This document shows, one piece after another, positions 13,442-20,268 of a stretch of 20,841 bases of DNA. The notes below the pieces were generated by a model. That model made no database searches, had not been told where the DNA came from, and worked only from the letters and a program-made list of their open reading frames with translations. Origin of the DNA: a bacterium. GTDB lineage: Bacteria > Chloroflexota > Dormibacteria > UBA8260 > Bog-877. The translations under genes and the position numbers were made by a program. The DNA lies in the NCBI GenBank assembly GCA_021802115.1, contig JAKABA010000053.1, positions 1 through 20,841 on the forward strand, in the 5' to 3' direction. Positions within the stretch are counted from its first letter, which is position 1, and every line of letters starts with the position of its first letter.

Positions 13442-16033
13442 CTACGGCGCGGGCCGGGCGCGGATGAGGTCGAGGACCAGCCCGGTCCACCCCGTCTGGT
13501 GGGAGGCCCCGAGCCCCTTGCCGGTGTCGCCGTCGAAGTACTCGTGGAAGGGGATCTGGTCGTGCCAGCGCGGGTCCGCCTGGAAGAGCCGGGTCGCCCC
13601 GCAGACCGGCCGCCGCCCGCCGGGGCCCTCCAGGAAGAGGCCCACCAGGCGCCGGCGCAGCTCCTCGGCCACCCCGGCCAGGGGCAGCTGCCGCCCCGAC
13701 CCGGTGGGGCACTCCACCGTGAAGGTGGGGCCCAGGGCCCGGTCGAAGCGGCGCAGGCCCTCGAGGATCAGGTAGTTGAGGGGGAACCAGACCGGCCCCC
13801 GCCAGTTGGAGTTGCCGCCGAAGAGGGCGGTGGTCGACTCCGCCGGCTCGTAGTCGACCCGGTAGGTCTGCCCGCCCAGGGCCAGTGCCACGGGGTGGGC
13901 GGCGTGGGCTCGGGAGAGGGAGCGCAGGCCGTGGGGGGAGAGGAACTCCCCCTCGTCCAGGACCCGCTGCAGGATGCGGCGCAGGCGCTCCGGGTCGACG
14001 AGGGCCAGGAGGCGGTCGTCGCCCCCGCCCGTGGCCGCGACGGGGCCGACGACGTCGGCGGCCGGCTGGTGGTTGTGGGTGAACCACTCCAGGCGCTGGG
14101 CGAAGCCCGGCAGGCGGTGGAGGAGGGCCGCGGGGAGGACGGCGACGGCGCAGAGCGGGATCAGCCCCACCATGGAGCGGGCCCGCACCGGCTGGCGGGA
14201 GCCGTCGGCGAGGTGGAGGCTGTCGTAGTAGAAGCCGTCGGCGTCGTCCCAGAGGCCCTGGTCGTTCATGGCGCTGGCGATGAGGACGAAGTGCTCGAAG
14301 AACTTGGTGGCGATGTCCTCGTAGGTGTGGTCGTGAGCGGCCAGGGTGGTGGCCATCTCCAGCAGCCCGAGGCAGTACATCGCCATCCAGGCGGTGCCGT
14401 CCGACTGCTCCAGGAGGCCGGCCACCGGCAGGGGGGCGGAGCGGTCGAAGAGGCCGATGTTGTCCAGGCCGAGGAAGCCGCCCTCGAAGAGGTTGCGGCC
14501 CTCGCGGTCCTCCCGGTTGACCCACCAGGTGAAGTTGAGCAGCAGCTTGTGGAAGACCCGCTCCAGGAAGGCGTAGTCCTGGTCGCCCGAGATCTCGAAG
14601 ACCTTGAGGGCGGCGAAGGCGTGGACCGGGGGGTTGACGTCCGAGAGGTCCCACTCGTAGGCGGGGAGCTGACCGTTGGGGTGCATGAACCACTCCCGGC
14701 CGAGGAGGATCAGCTGGGACTTGGCGAACTCGGGGTCCAGGTGGGCCAGGGCGATGCAGTGGAAGGCCAGGTCCCAGCTGGCGTACCAGGGGTACTCCCA
14801 CTTGTCCGGCATGGCGATGACGTCCCGGTTGTTGAGGTGGGTCCAGCGGGCGTTGCGCCCCGTCCGGCGGCTTTCGGGCGGCGTGGGGCCGGCGGGGTCC
14901 CCCTCCAGCCAGCGGGCCACGTCGTAGTGGTAGAACTGCTTGCTCCAGAGCATGCCCGCGCAGGCCTGGCGGAAGACCCGGGCCTCGTCCGGAGTGGATC
15001 CGGCGGGGGTGAGCTCCTCATAGAACGCGTCGGCCTCCCGCTCCCGGTCCCGCAGGACGGCCTCGAACCCCGGGCCCAGCTCGGGGTCCCCCTCGGTGAG
15101 CCGCAGCCGCCAGGTGGCGTGCCCGCCCGGGGGCACGGTGGCCTGGTACCACAGGGCCGCCTTGGTCCCGACCCGGGCCGGATTGACGGTGGGGGTGCCG
15201 TGGAGGACGTGGTCGTGGATGCCGTCCTTGGGGTACGGGGTGCCGTTGGGCGCCCCCCAGAGGCGCTGGCGGTTGGTCTCGTTGTCGCAGAAGAGGAGGG
15301 TGGGCGCGCCGTCGCCCGCGAGCACGCGCCGGCCCAGCTGGTGGTGCTCGGCGACCAGCTGGCCGCCGGCGGCCGCGATGGTCGGGCGCCGGTCGTCCAG
15401 GCCCCAGGCCCAGGTGTTGCGGAACCACAGGGTGGGGAGGAGGTGGAGGGTCGCCGGGTCGGGGCCGGCGTTCTCCGCCGTGATCTGGAGGCAGAGGTCC
15501 TCGGGGCCGGCCTTGGCGTACTCCGCGGTGATGACCCAGTAGCGGCCCCCATCGAAGACGCCGGTGTCGACGAGCTCGAACTCGGGGTCGAGGCGGGTGC
15601 GCCGCCGGGCCTCGGCGACCAGCCGTGCGTAGGGGAAGGCGGCCTGGGGGTAGTGGTAGCGCCAGCGCATCCAGGAGTGGGTGGGGGTGCTGTCCAGGTA
15701 CCACCAGTACTCCTTGACGTCCTCGCCGTGGTTCCCCTCCGGGCCGCCGAGGCCGAAGAGCCGCTCCTTGAGGATGGGGTCCTGGCCGTTCCACAGGGCC
15801 AGGGCCCAGCAGAGGGTCTGGCGGTCGTCACAGACGCCGGCCAGCCCGTCCTCGTTCCAGCGGTACACCCGGGAGCGGGCCTGCTCGTGGGGGAAGGACG
15901 CCCAGGCGTCGCCGCCCGGGCTGTAGTCCTCGCGGACGGTGCCCCAGGCGCGCTCGGCGAGGTAGGGGCCCCAGTGGCGCCAGGGGGCTCGGCCCTGCGG
16001 GACCTGGAGCAGGCGGTCGTGCTCGGCGGTCAC
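13442..16033 (-). CDS. GH63/MGH1-like glycoside hydrolase (glucosidase-type)
   Basis: An 863-residue protein, the only large intact enzyme in the window. The N-terminus AWGTVREDYSPGGDAWASFPHEQARSR and the early WNEDGLAG...LCWALALWNGQDPILKERLFGL are typical of bacterial MGH1-like/GH63 proteins. The (alpha/alpha)6 catalytic domain includes KWEYPWYASWDLAFHCIALA (acidic Asp), [36 protein letters not shown], and HEYFDGDTGKG near the end with the second acidic residues. There is no signal peptide, so it acts in the cytoplasm, probably on alpha-glucosides such as trehalose- or glucosylglycerate-like compounds; substrate is not readable. GTG at 16031-16033 is the first plausible start. Two fragments of the same central segment lie at 1-256 and 18726-19000. 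Confidence 0.85.
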   Translation of the reverse strand: MTAEHDRLLQVPQGRAPWRHWGPYLAERAWGTVREDYSPGGDAWASFPHEQARSRVYRWNEDGLAGVCDDRQTLCWALALWNGQDPILKERLFGLGGPEGNHGEDVKEYWWYLDSTPTHSWMRWRYHYPQAAFPYARLVAEARRRTRLDPEFELVDTGVFDGGRYWVITAEYAKAGPEDLCLQITAENAGPDPATLHLLPTLWFRNTWAWGLDDRRPTIAAAGGQLVAEHHQLGRRVLAGDGAPTLLFCDNETNRQRLWGAPNGTPYPKDGIHDHVLHGTPTVNPARVGTKAALWYQATVPPGGHATWRLRLTEGDPELGPGFEAVLRDREREADAFYEELTPAGSTPDEARVFRQACAGMLWSKQFYHYDVARWLEGDPAGPTPPESRRTGRNARWTHLNNRDVIAMPDKWEYPWYASWDLAFHCIALAHLDPEFAKSQLILLGREWFMHPNGQLPAYEWDLSDVNPPVHAFAALKVFEISGDQDYAFLERVFHKLLLNFTWWVNREDREGRNLFEGGFLGLDNIGLFDRSAPLPVAGLLEQSDGTAWMAMYCLGLLEMATTLAAHDHTYEDIATKFFEHFVLIASAMNDQGLWDDADGFYYDSLHLADGSRQPVRARSMVGLIPLCAVAVLPAALLHRLPGFAQRLEWFTHNHQPAADVVGPVAATGGGDDRLLALVDPERLRRILQRVLDEGEFLSPHGLRSLSRAHAAHPVALALGGQTYRVDYEPAESTTALFGGNSNWRGPVWFPLNYLILEGLRRFDRALGPTFTVECPTGSGRQLPLAGVAEELRRRLVGLFLEGPGGRRPVCGATRLFQADPRWHDQIPFHEYFDGDTGKGLGASHQTGWTGLVLDLIRARPAP

Positions 16034-16346
16034 CCGCCCACCATACGGGCCAGCCCGATGCCCGCGGAAGGGGCCAGGCCGCGGGCTCGCCGCGCTTGGC
16101 GCTGGTCCGGGGACCAGCGGTGGACGGCCCGACGACGTGTGGCGCGGCTCTCGGCATCCGGTCCTGTGGGGGAGCAGTCCCCGGTGAACCGCCTCCTGGA
16201 TGGTGTTGGGCCACTTCACTCCCACGCCGTCTCGACGGCAGGCGAGGTCACCCGCCTGGCATCGGTGGTGCCGCCCCGAAGGGCGGCGGCGGGTGGCGCC
16301 CCGGGCGCCGGGTCGGACAGGGGTGCTCACTCGGCCTACATCGGAC
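16034..16346. other. Divergent spacer with a 9-bp inverted repeat
   Basis: No gene is visible between the hydrolase start and the next antitoxin. CGCTGGTCC (16100-16108) and GGACCAGCG (16111-16119) are perfect complements with a GG centre, about 70 bp upstream of the hydrolase start, so an operator or hairpin is possible. Confidence 0.4.
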
Positions 16347-16352
16347 TACAAT
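16347..16352 (+). promoter_or_regulatory. -10 of the RHH/DUF433-DUF5615 module (leaderless)
   Basis: TACAAT, the best -10 in the window, is followed by GTAAGT and the ATG at 16359. TACAT (16337-16341) and ATGTA (16351-16355) are inverted arms around it and may be the operator. Confidence 0.6.
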
Positions 16353-16358
16353 GTAAGT

Positions 16359-16799
16359 ATGGCTGCGCCTTCTTCCGTCCGCTTTGAGGGCCGAGTTCTA
16401 GATCGACTCAACGCCTTCGTCGCGTCCCACCCCGGCATGTCGCTGTCGGGCGCTAGCAATCGTTTGGTCGATGAGGCCCTCCGCATGCAGGAGCATCCGT
16501 TCATCGTCTTCCGCGACGGCCCGGCGGGCCGTCGGGCCCGCCTCATCGGTGGCCCTGACGTGTGGGAGGTCATTGGCGCGATCTTGTCCGCCCGCAATGA
16601 CGAACCCAAGTTGGACGCCGATGAGATCGTGGCTCTGGTGGCCGACACCGCCGGTCTCGTTCCCCAACAGGTTCGAGCCGCCCTTGCCTACTGGGCCGAC
16701 TATCCAGCCGAGGTGGACGAGTTCCTGCACCGCGCCCGCGCTGAAGCCGACCAAGCCATCATCCGCTGGGAGCGCGAACACGACCTGCTTGGCAGATGA
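16359..16799 (+). CDS. Antitoxin with RHH-like N-terminus and DUF433-like C-terminus
   Basis: A 146-residue protein. Residues about 4-48 (SSVRFEGRVLDRLNAFVASHP, then LSGASNRLVDEALR) look like an RHH DNA-binding unit. From about 58 on, GPAGRRARLIGGPDVWEVIGAIL, then DEIVALVADTAGLVPQQVRAALAYWADYPAEVD, follows the DUF433 pattern (ordered winged helix ending ...QVRAALAYxADHPxEI). DUF433 proteins are the usual partners of DUF5615 PIN-like toxins, and such a toxin follows here with an ATGA overlap. The ATG is 6 nt after a strong -10. Confidence 0.78.
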   Translation: MAAPSSVRFEGRVLDRLNAFVASHPGMSLSGASNRLVDEALRMQEHPFIVFRDGPAGRRARLIGGPDVWEVIGAILSARNDEPKLDADEIVALVADTAGLVPQQVRAALAYWADYPAEVDEFLHRARAEADQAIIRWEREHDLLGR

Positions 16800-17191
16800 G
16801 CCCTGGGCCTGATCCGCCCGACGCGCTGCTCCTGGACGAGATGTTCTCGCCGCTGATCGCCTCGTCGCTGGTCGACCGCGGCATCGACTGCCAGGCCGTC
16901 GCCGCCAGGCCCGCTCTGCGATCCCTCGACGACCATGATGTGCTTGAAGCCGCCCTCGGCGAAGGGCGAATCCTGGTCACGAACAATGTCGTCGACTTCG
17001 AAATCCTGCGGCGGCGACGGGAGGCCGAAGGTCGGCCAGCTTCTCGGTTCGTCTACACCTCGGATGACCGCTTCCCCAGGGACCGAGTCTTTGTCGGTCG
17101 CATTGCCGCCGCGCTCGAAGACGTCGCTCGCCGACACCTGGCCCGGGCCCACGGTGGAGTCGTTTGGCTGGCGCCGATCGGGGACAGGTAG
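16796..17191 (+). CDS. DUF5615 PIN-like toxin
   Basis: A 131-residue protein. LLLDEMFSPLIASSLVDRGIDCQAV carries the DE pair of DUF5615; LRSLDDHDVLEAALGEGRILVTNNVVDFEIL gives the second acidic patch and the TNN..DF motif; VFVGRIAAALEDVARRHL is the C-terminal helix. DUF5615 is a reduced PIN-fold group thought to be RNases. ATG overlaps the antitoxin TGA by four bases. Intact; target unknown. Confidence 0.82.
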   Translation: MSPGPDPPDALLLDEMFSPLIASSLVDRGIDCQAVAARPALRSLDDHDVLEAALGEGRILVTNNVVDFEILRRRREAEGRPASRFVYTSDDRFPRDRVFVGRIAAALEDVARRHLARAHGGVVWLAPIGDR

Positions 17192-17204
17192 GCCCCGTCG
17201 CCGG

Positions 17205-17331
17205 GAGCCAAAGGGTCAAGACCGCCTCGGCGGTAGCGTCCGCCAGCCACCAGTGGGCAGCGTGAGGCAGCCGAAAGCCGCGCACGGACCGCTGGGAGGT
17301 CATCCTCCGTCATCGGCCGCAGAGCGATCAT
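17205..17331 (-). pseudogene. N-terminal scrap of an AAC(6')-like GNAT gene
   Basis: The minus strand opens with ATG and MIALRPMTEDDLPAVRARLS, a textbook GNAT start. A frameshift follows and the other frame continues LPHAAHWWLADATAEAV. The block GCGTCCGCCAGCC, GTGGGCAGCGTGAGGCAGCC is shared with about 12068-12106 of the longer relic. Only about the first 40 residues remain before unrelated sequence. Confidence 0.7.
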
Positions 17332-17393
17332 GCCATCAACCTACGACCCTGGAACACCTCGCGCCCCGGGTGGGGAACCCCATCTGCGGCGAC

Positions 17394-17720
17394 TCATGAG
17401 CGCGCCGCAAGGCGAGCCTCAAGTGCCTCGCGGGCCAGCTGCGAGACGGTCTTGCCCTCGTCGGCCGCGAGCTGAGCGGCACGGTCACGAACCCTAGCCG
17501 GGACCCGGAAGGCGATTTGGGGTGAGTGGGACCGTGTACCCGACAGGGAGGGACGGCCACCGGCCCGTCGGGCGTCCTCGACGATCGTCTCCGCCAGTGC
17601 GGAGGTGAGCCGAGTGCCGTTGGTCAGCCGGATGTCGTCGCGCTCGAGGTCGACATCCGCACCGATGGGTGTGCCGGTAGTAACCGAGGGAACGGTTCGA
17701 TTGGTCATGGTGGCCCTCAT
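17394..17720 (-). CDS. CopG/BrnA-like RHH antitoxin, second gene of a toxin-first module
   Basis: A 108-residue protein. The first half has DVDLERDDIRLTNGTRLTSA and LAETIVEDARRAGGRPSLSG, and the second half SPQIAFRVPARVRDRAAQLAADE with GKTVSQLAREALEARLAAR, an RHH DNA-binding domain. The RPSLSG...SPQI arrangement is common to actinobacterial antitoxins that follow their toxin. Start could be ATG 17718-17720 (ATGA overlap with the upstream gene's stop, AAAGGAG two bases before) or ATG 17706-17708 (GAGG at a better distance). No PIN gene is adjacent downstream. Confidence 0.72.
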   Translation of the reverse strand: MRATMTNRTVPSVTTGTPIGADVDLERDDIRLTNGTRLTSALAETIVEDARRAGGRPSLSGTRSHSPQIAFRVPARVRDRAAQLAADEGKTVSQLAREALEARLAARS

Positions 17721-17967
17721 GGCTCCTTTCTGTGGTGGGTGGGCATGACGTGTATGACAAGTAGCACTGGCTCCGGGTCGCGGTCGCTGTGGACCTCGAC
17801 GGCGACGACCTCAAGCTCGCGGCCCCGGTCATCGGTGCCGACCCATCGCCACGCCGCATTGCCCTGAGGGGTCGTAACGCCCGTCGGGACGGTGTGCGCC
17901 AGCATGAAGCGAACCGAGCCCCGCCCGACCCGGTGCCTCCGTGCAGCAGGGTGAAACGGATCTCCAC
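17717..17967 (-). pseudogene. Small toxin gene (BrnT/HigB-like candidate), apparently frameshifted
   Basis: From GTG (17965-17967) the minus strand reads VEIRFTLLHGGTGSGGARF in one frame. The sequence then continues convincingly only in another: MLAHTVPTGVTTPQGNAAWRW, then VGTDDRGRELEVVAVEVHSD, then LLVIHVMPTHHRKEP. The second part looks like a small toxin C-terminus (RGRELEVVAV...VIHVMPT), and its TGA overlaps the antitoxin ATG. The frame change lies near 17905. Either the toxin is inactivated, a frameshift is programmed, or a base is wrong in the assembly. The family name is uncertain; the promoter is intact. Confidence 0.5.
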
Positions 17968-17974
17968 CCGGGCG

Positions 17975-18004
17975 ATTATGTCAGACACAACTTGGTCATG
18001 TCAG
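17975..18004 (-). promoter_or_regulatory. Promoter of the toxin-first RHH module
   Basis: On the minus strand CTGACA (-35, 17999-18004), 18 bp, CATAAT (-10, 17975-17980), then 7 nt to GTG 17967. ATGTCAGAC occurs twice in direct orientation (17978-17986 and 17998-18006), 20 bp apart, covering both boxes, a likely tandem operator. Confidence 0.65.
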
Positions 18005-18134
18005 ACGCACCCTGTCGGGTCCGGCCCCTGATCGCAGCGCCCCTGGCGGTCTTGACGAACCGGCCGCAACCTGCCGCGACCCCGAGGGCTCTCGAGACGA
18101 GCTACAGCAAGGTCTACTTGGCCGGAGGAGACCC

Positions 18135-18718
18135 TCACGCCGGGTCGTCAGCTGGCTCCTCGGCCCGGTGGATGGCGCGATAGACCGTGGAGCGAGCCAC
18201 ATTGAACAGCTCGGCGAGTTCGCCGGTCGTGTGCTCGCCGCCTCGCCAGAGGCTGACGAGGTGCGCCTCCCGCTTGAGGTCGCGCTTGGGCGGCTTGCCG
18301 CGTGGACGGCCCTTCGCCCTGGCCACGGCCATCCCCACTCGGGTGCGAGCCCGCGCGAGCTCAGCTTCGAAGTCGGCCACCATCGTCAGGACGTTGGACA
18401 GGAACCGACCCACGGGGTCGGTCGGGTCGTGGACAGAGCCGCCGAGGTTGAGCTTGACCGGGCGACTGGTCAACTCGTCGACGATGTCGCGGGCATCGGG
18501 CACCGGCCAGGCGAGCCGGTCGAGCTTGGCCACGACCGGCGTCTCGCCCGTGCGGCACGCGGCCATGGCTTCTCGCAGTCCCGGGCGGTCGCGGCTGGCT
18601 CCTGATAGCCCATGGTCGACATGGATCCGCTTGAGGCCACGCCGAGGGCGACCAGGGAGGTGCGCTGCGCGGTGAGGCCTTGGGCCTCGGGGGAGACCCG
18701 CGCGGGGCCGATCTTCAA
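18135..18718 (-). pseudogene. Serine resolvase/invertase with a one-base frameshift
   Basis: Residues 1-27 ([29 protein letters not shown]) lie in one frame and [21 protein letters not shown] onward in another. A single missing base near 18629-18633 explains the break. Corrected length is about 194 residues, normal for a Tn3-type resolvase: catalytic Ser in ARVS, the KLDRLA block, the VNLGGSV-like [17 protein letters not shown], and a C-terminal HTH ([24 protein letters not shown]). Unusual changes, GPARVS for GYARVS and LAWP for LARS, indicate decay. The only possible start is TTG at 18716-18718; directly upstream lies hydrolase fragment DNA. Confidence 0.75.
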
Positions 18719-18725
18719 TCCACTT

Positions 18726-19000
18726 CTCCAGGGGCCCGAGGCAGCACATCGCCATCCAGGCGGTGCCGTCCGACGGCTCCAAGTGGCCGGCCACCGGCAG
18801 CGGGGCGGAGCGGTCGAAGAGCCCGATGTTGTCGAGCCCGAGGAAGCCGCGCTCGGAGAGGTTGCGGCCCTCGCGGCCCTCCCGGTTGACCCACCAGGTG
18901 ACGTTGAGCAGCAGCTTGTGGAAGACCCGCTCCAGGAAGGCGTAGTCGCGGTCCCCGGCGATCTCGAAGACCTGAAGGGCGGCGAAGGCGTGGACCGGGG
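18726..19000 (-). pseudogene. Internal fragment of the GH63/MGH1-like glycoside hydrolase gene (third copy)
   Basis: Aligns with 14357-14631 of the intact gene, about residues 468-559, reading [20 protein letters not shown], then [20 protein letters not shown], then [15 protein letters not shown]. It is more diverged than the copy at 1-256. One edge joins the resolvase relic and the other (about 19000) joins a pRiA4b fragment. It overlaps the segment kept at 1-256, so the same central piece of the gene has been copied twice. Confidence 0.8.
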
Positions 19001-19195
19001 GTACCCGGCACCGCCGCCCGGCGGTGCCGGTCCCGCGCGCCCCAGTCGGGCCGGAGTGGGGGCAGGTCGCGGCGACCGGAGCCCGCCGGTGGCGGGCCCT
19101 GCCCGTCGTCGCCGTCCCAGGGGGCGAAGGCGAGGTCGGTCGCGTCGGTCAGCTTGGCGAAGGTGTGGGTGCGGGCCGTGGCGAGGCGGCGCAGC
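19001..19195 (-). pseudogene. pRiA4b ORF-3-like fragment with an internal in-frame deletion (fourth copy)
   Basis: The minus strand reads [27 protein letters not shown] and then [15 protein letters not shown], joining the N-terminal half (as in 5446-5304) directly to the C-terminal tail (as in 4993-4886). In the intact copy the two joined points both carry GTCCCAGCGG (4994-5003 and 5294-5303), exactly 300 bp apart. So the deletion fits recombination between short direct repeats and keeps the frame. The start region is missing. Confidence 0.72.
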
Positions 19196-19418
19196 GATGC
19201 GCCGCACCGCGGACGTGCACCTCGCCAAGTGAGGCACGCTGCGACGCCCGCCCACGACGACGTGGCTCCGGTCGCGACGCGGAGGTCCTTGCCCCTGCGG
19301 GGCGCGGTCGGACCGTGCCCGCGGACACGACTCTTGGCGACCGGCTCAACCGCAGCCGCCCCGCGTGGCATCCTCCCCGGCCTGGAGGTCCCCCACGAGG
19401 TGGGCCGAGGCCATCGCT
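19196..19418. other. Gene-free spacer
   Basis: No gene or clear repeat is recognised on either strand between the pRiA4b fragment and the transposase-like remnant. Confidence 0.35.
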
Positions 19419-19690
19419 CCGGATCGTGGAGAGCGAGCGGGAGCCGACTGCCTTCCTGGGGACGATGCCCCTCCACCTCCATGACCTCGGCGATCCTGCC
19501 CCCGAGGCTGTCGGGATCGCCCTGGTGGCCCGGGCCGGGGTCGCGTTCCGGACGGAGCTGGCCGCGGCCTTCGACTGCCACCGCAACGCCGTGATGCGCC
19601 TGGAGCGCCGGATGGAGCGGGGCGGCCGGCGGGAGCGGGCCCCGGCGAGTGCGCCAGTGGCCCGGCATCGACGAGGCTCCTGCGGTGGGA
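19419..19690 (+). pseudogene. N-terminal remnant of a transposase-like HTH protein
   Basis: The forward frame gives MPLHLHDLGDPAPEAVGIAL, then VARAGVAFRTELAAAFDCHRNAVMRLERRMERGGRRERAPA. The block (A)LVARAG...TELAAAF-CHRN-V-RL-RR matches the helix-turn-helix start of large actinobacterial transposase-like proteins. No start with an SD is obvious, and the catalytic domain is absent: sequence runs straight into the MazEF promoter. Family assignment is from memory and tentative. Confidence 0.4.
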
Positions 19691-19695
19691 CATGC

Positions 19696-19734
19696 GATGC
19701 TGGAGTGCATCCCATACTGATACCTTGATGGTAT
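19696..19734 (+). promoter_or_regulatory. Promoter/operators of the MazEF module
   Basis: Two inverted repeats are present. GATGC (19696-19700) pairs with GCATC (19707-19711), and ATACC (19720-19724) pairs with GGTAT (19730-19734), the latter overlapping the ATG. TACCTT (19721-19726) is a possible -10 ending 6 nt before the ATG at 19733, as in other modules. Confidence 0.5.
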
Positions 19735-19969
19735 GAGCAGACAGGTGACGGTGCGGCTTCCCGACGACCTCGTCGAGTTCATCGACCAGCGGGTCGAGCA
19801 CGGGGAGGCCCCCAGCAGAGCCGCGGTCGTCGCCGCAGCTCTGGGGCGGGAGCGCCGGCGGGAGATCGCCGAGCGGGACGCCGCCATCCTGCGCCGGGGG
19901 ACAGGCGAGGACGACCTCGACGCCCTGGCGGCTCTCGCCGCGCAGACCCCCCTGGACGACCTGGCTTGA
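19733..19969 (+). CDS. mazE: MazE-type RHH antitoxin
   Basis: A 78-residue protein: SRQVTVRLPDDLVEFIDQRV, then SRAAVVAAALGRERRREIAE, is an RHH antitoxin of the mycobacterial MazE kind, and the tail LDALAALAAQTPLDDLA is the toxin-binding segment. The ATG overlaps the right arm of an inverted repeat, consistent with autorepression at the start codon. TGA overlaps the TTG start of MazF (TTGA, 19966-19969). Confidence 0.88.
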   Translation: MSRQVTVRLPDDLVEFIDQRVEHGEAPSRAAVVAAALGRERRREIAERDAAILRRGTGEDDLDALAALAAQTPLDDLA

Positions 19970-20268
19970 CGCGCCCGATCCACCTGGCACAACTGGACAA
20001 GCAGCGCCCGGTTCTCATCCTCACCCGGGAAGCTGTTCGCCCGTACCTGGCCCGGGTGACGGTGGCTCCCATCACCACCACGATCCGAGGCCTGTCGACC
20101 GAGGTGCCCGTGGGCCGGGCCAACGGGCTCGACCACGACAGCGTGGTGAGCTGCGACAACGTCGTCACCGTGCCCACCTCTGCCGTGGGTCCCTGTGTCG
20201 GGCACTGGCTGCCGGCCCAGGAGCCGGCTCTGGCCACGGCGATCCACGCTGCCTTTGATCTCGAGTAG
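19966..20268 (+). CDS. mazF: MazF/PemK endoribonuclease toxin
   Basis: A 100-residue MazF: LDKQRPVLILTREAVRPYLARVTVAPITTTIRGLSTEVPVG holds the PVLI-TRE start of the barrel and the catalytic Arg and Thr region, followed by GLDHDSVVSCDNVVTVPTSAVG and an IHAAFDLE end. MazF cuts single-stranded mRNA, tRNA or rRNA at short motifs; the motif here is unknown. The TTG start is chosen for the four-base overlap with mazE and because the family begins M-R-P-I-H/W near this point. Intact. Confidence 0.9.
   Translation: MTRPIHLAQLDKQRPVLILTREAVRPYLARVTVAPITTTIRGLSTEVPVGRANGLDHDSVVSCDNVVTVPTSAVGPCVGHWLPAQEPALATAIHAAFDLE

Noticed and set aside
13205..16387. A very long forward reading frame (over 1000 codons)
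   Set aside because: It is antisense to the hydrolase gene, whose minus-strand product matches a known family throughout. The forward translation is low-complexity Gly/Val/Glu/Pro typical of GC-rich shadow frames.
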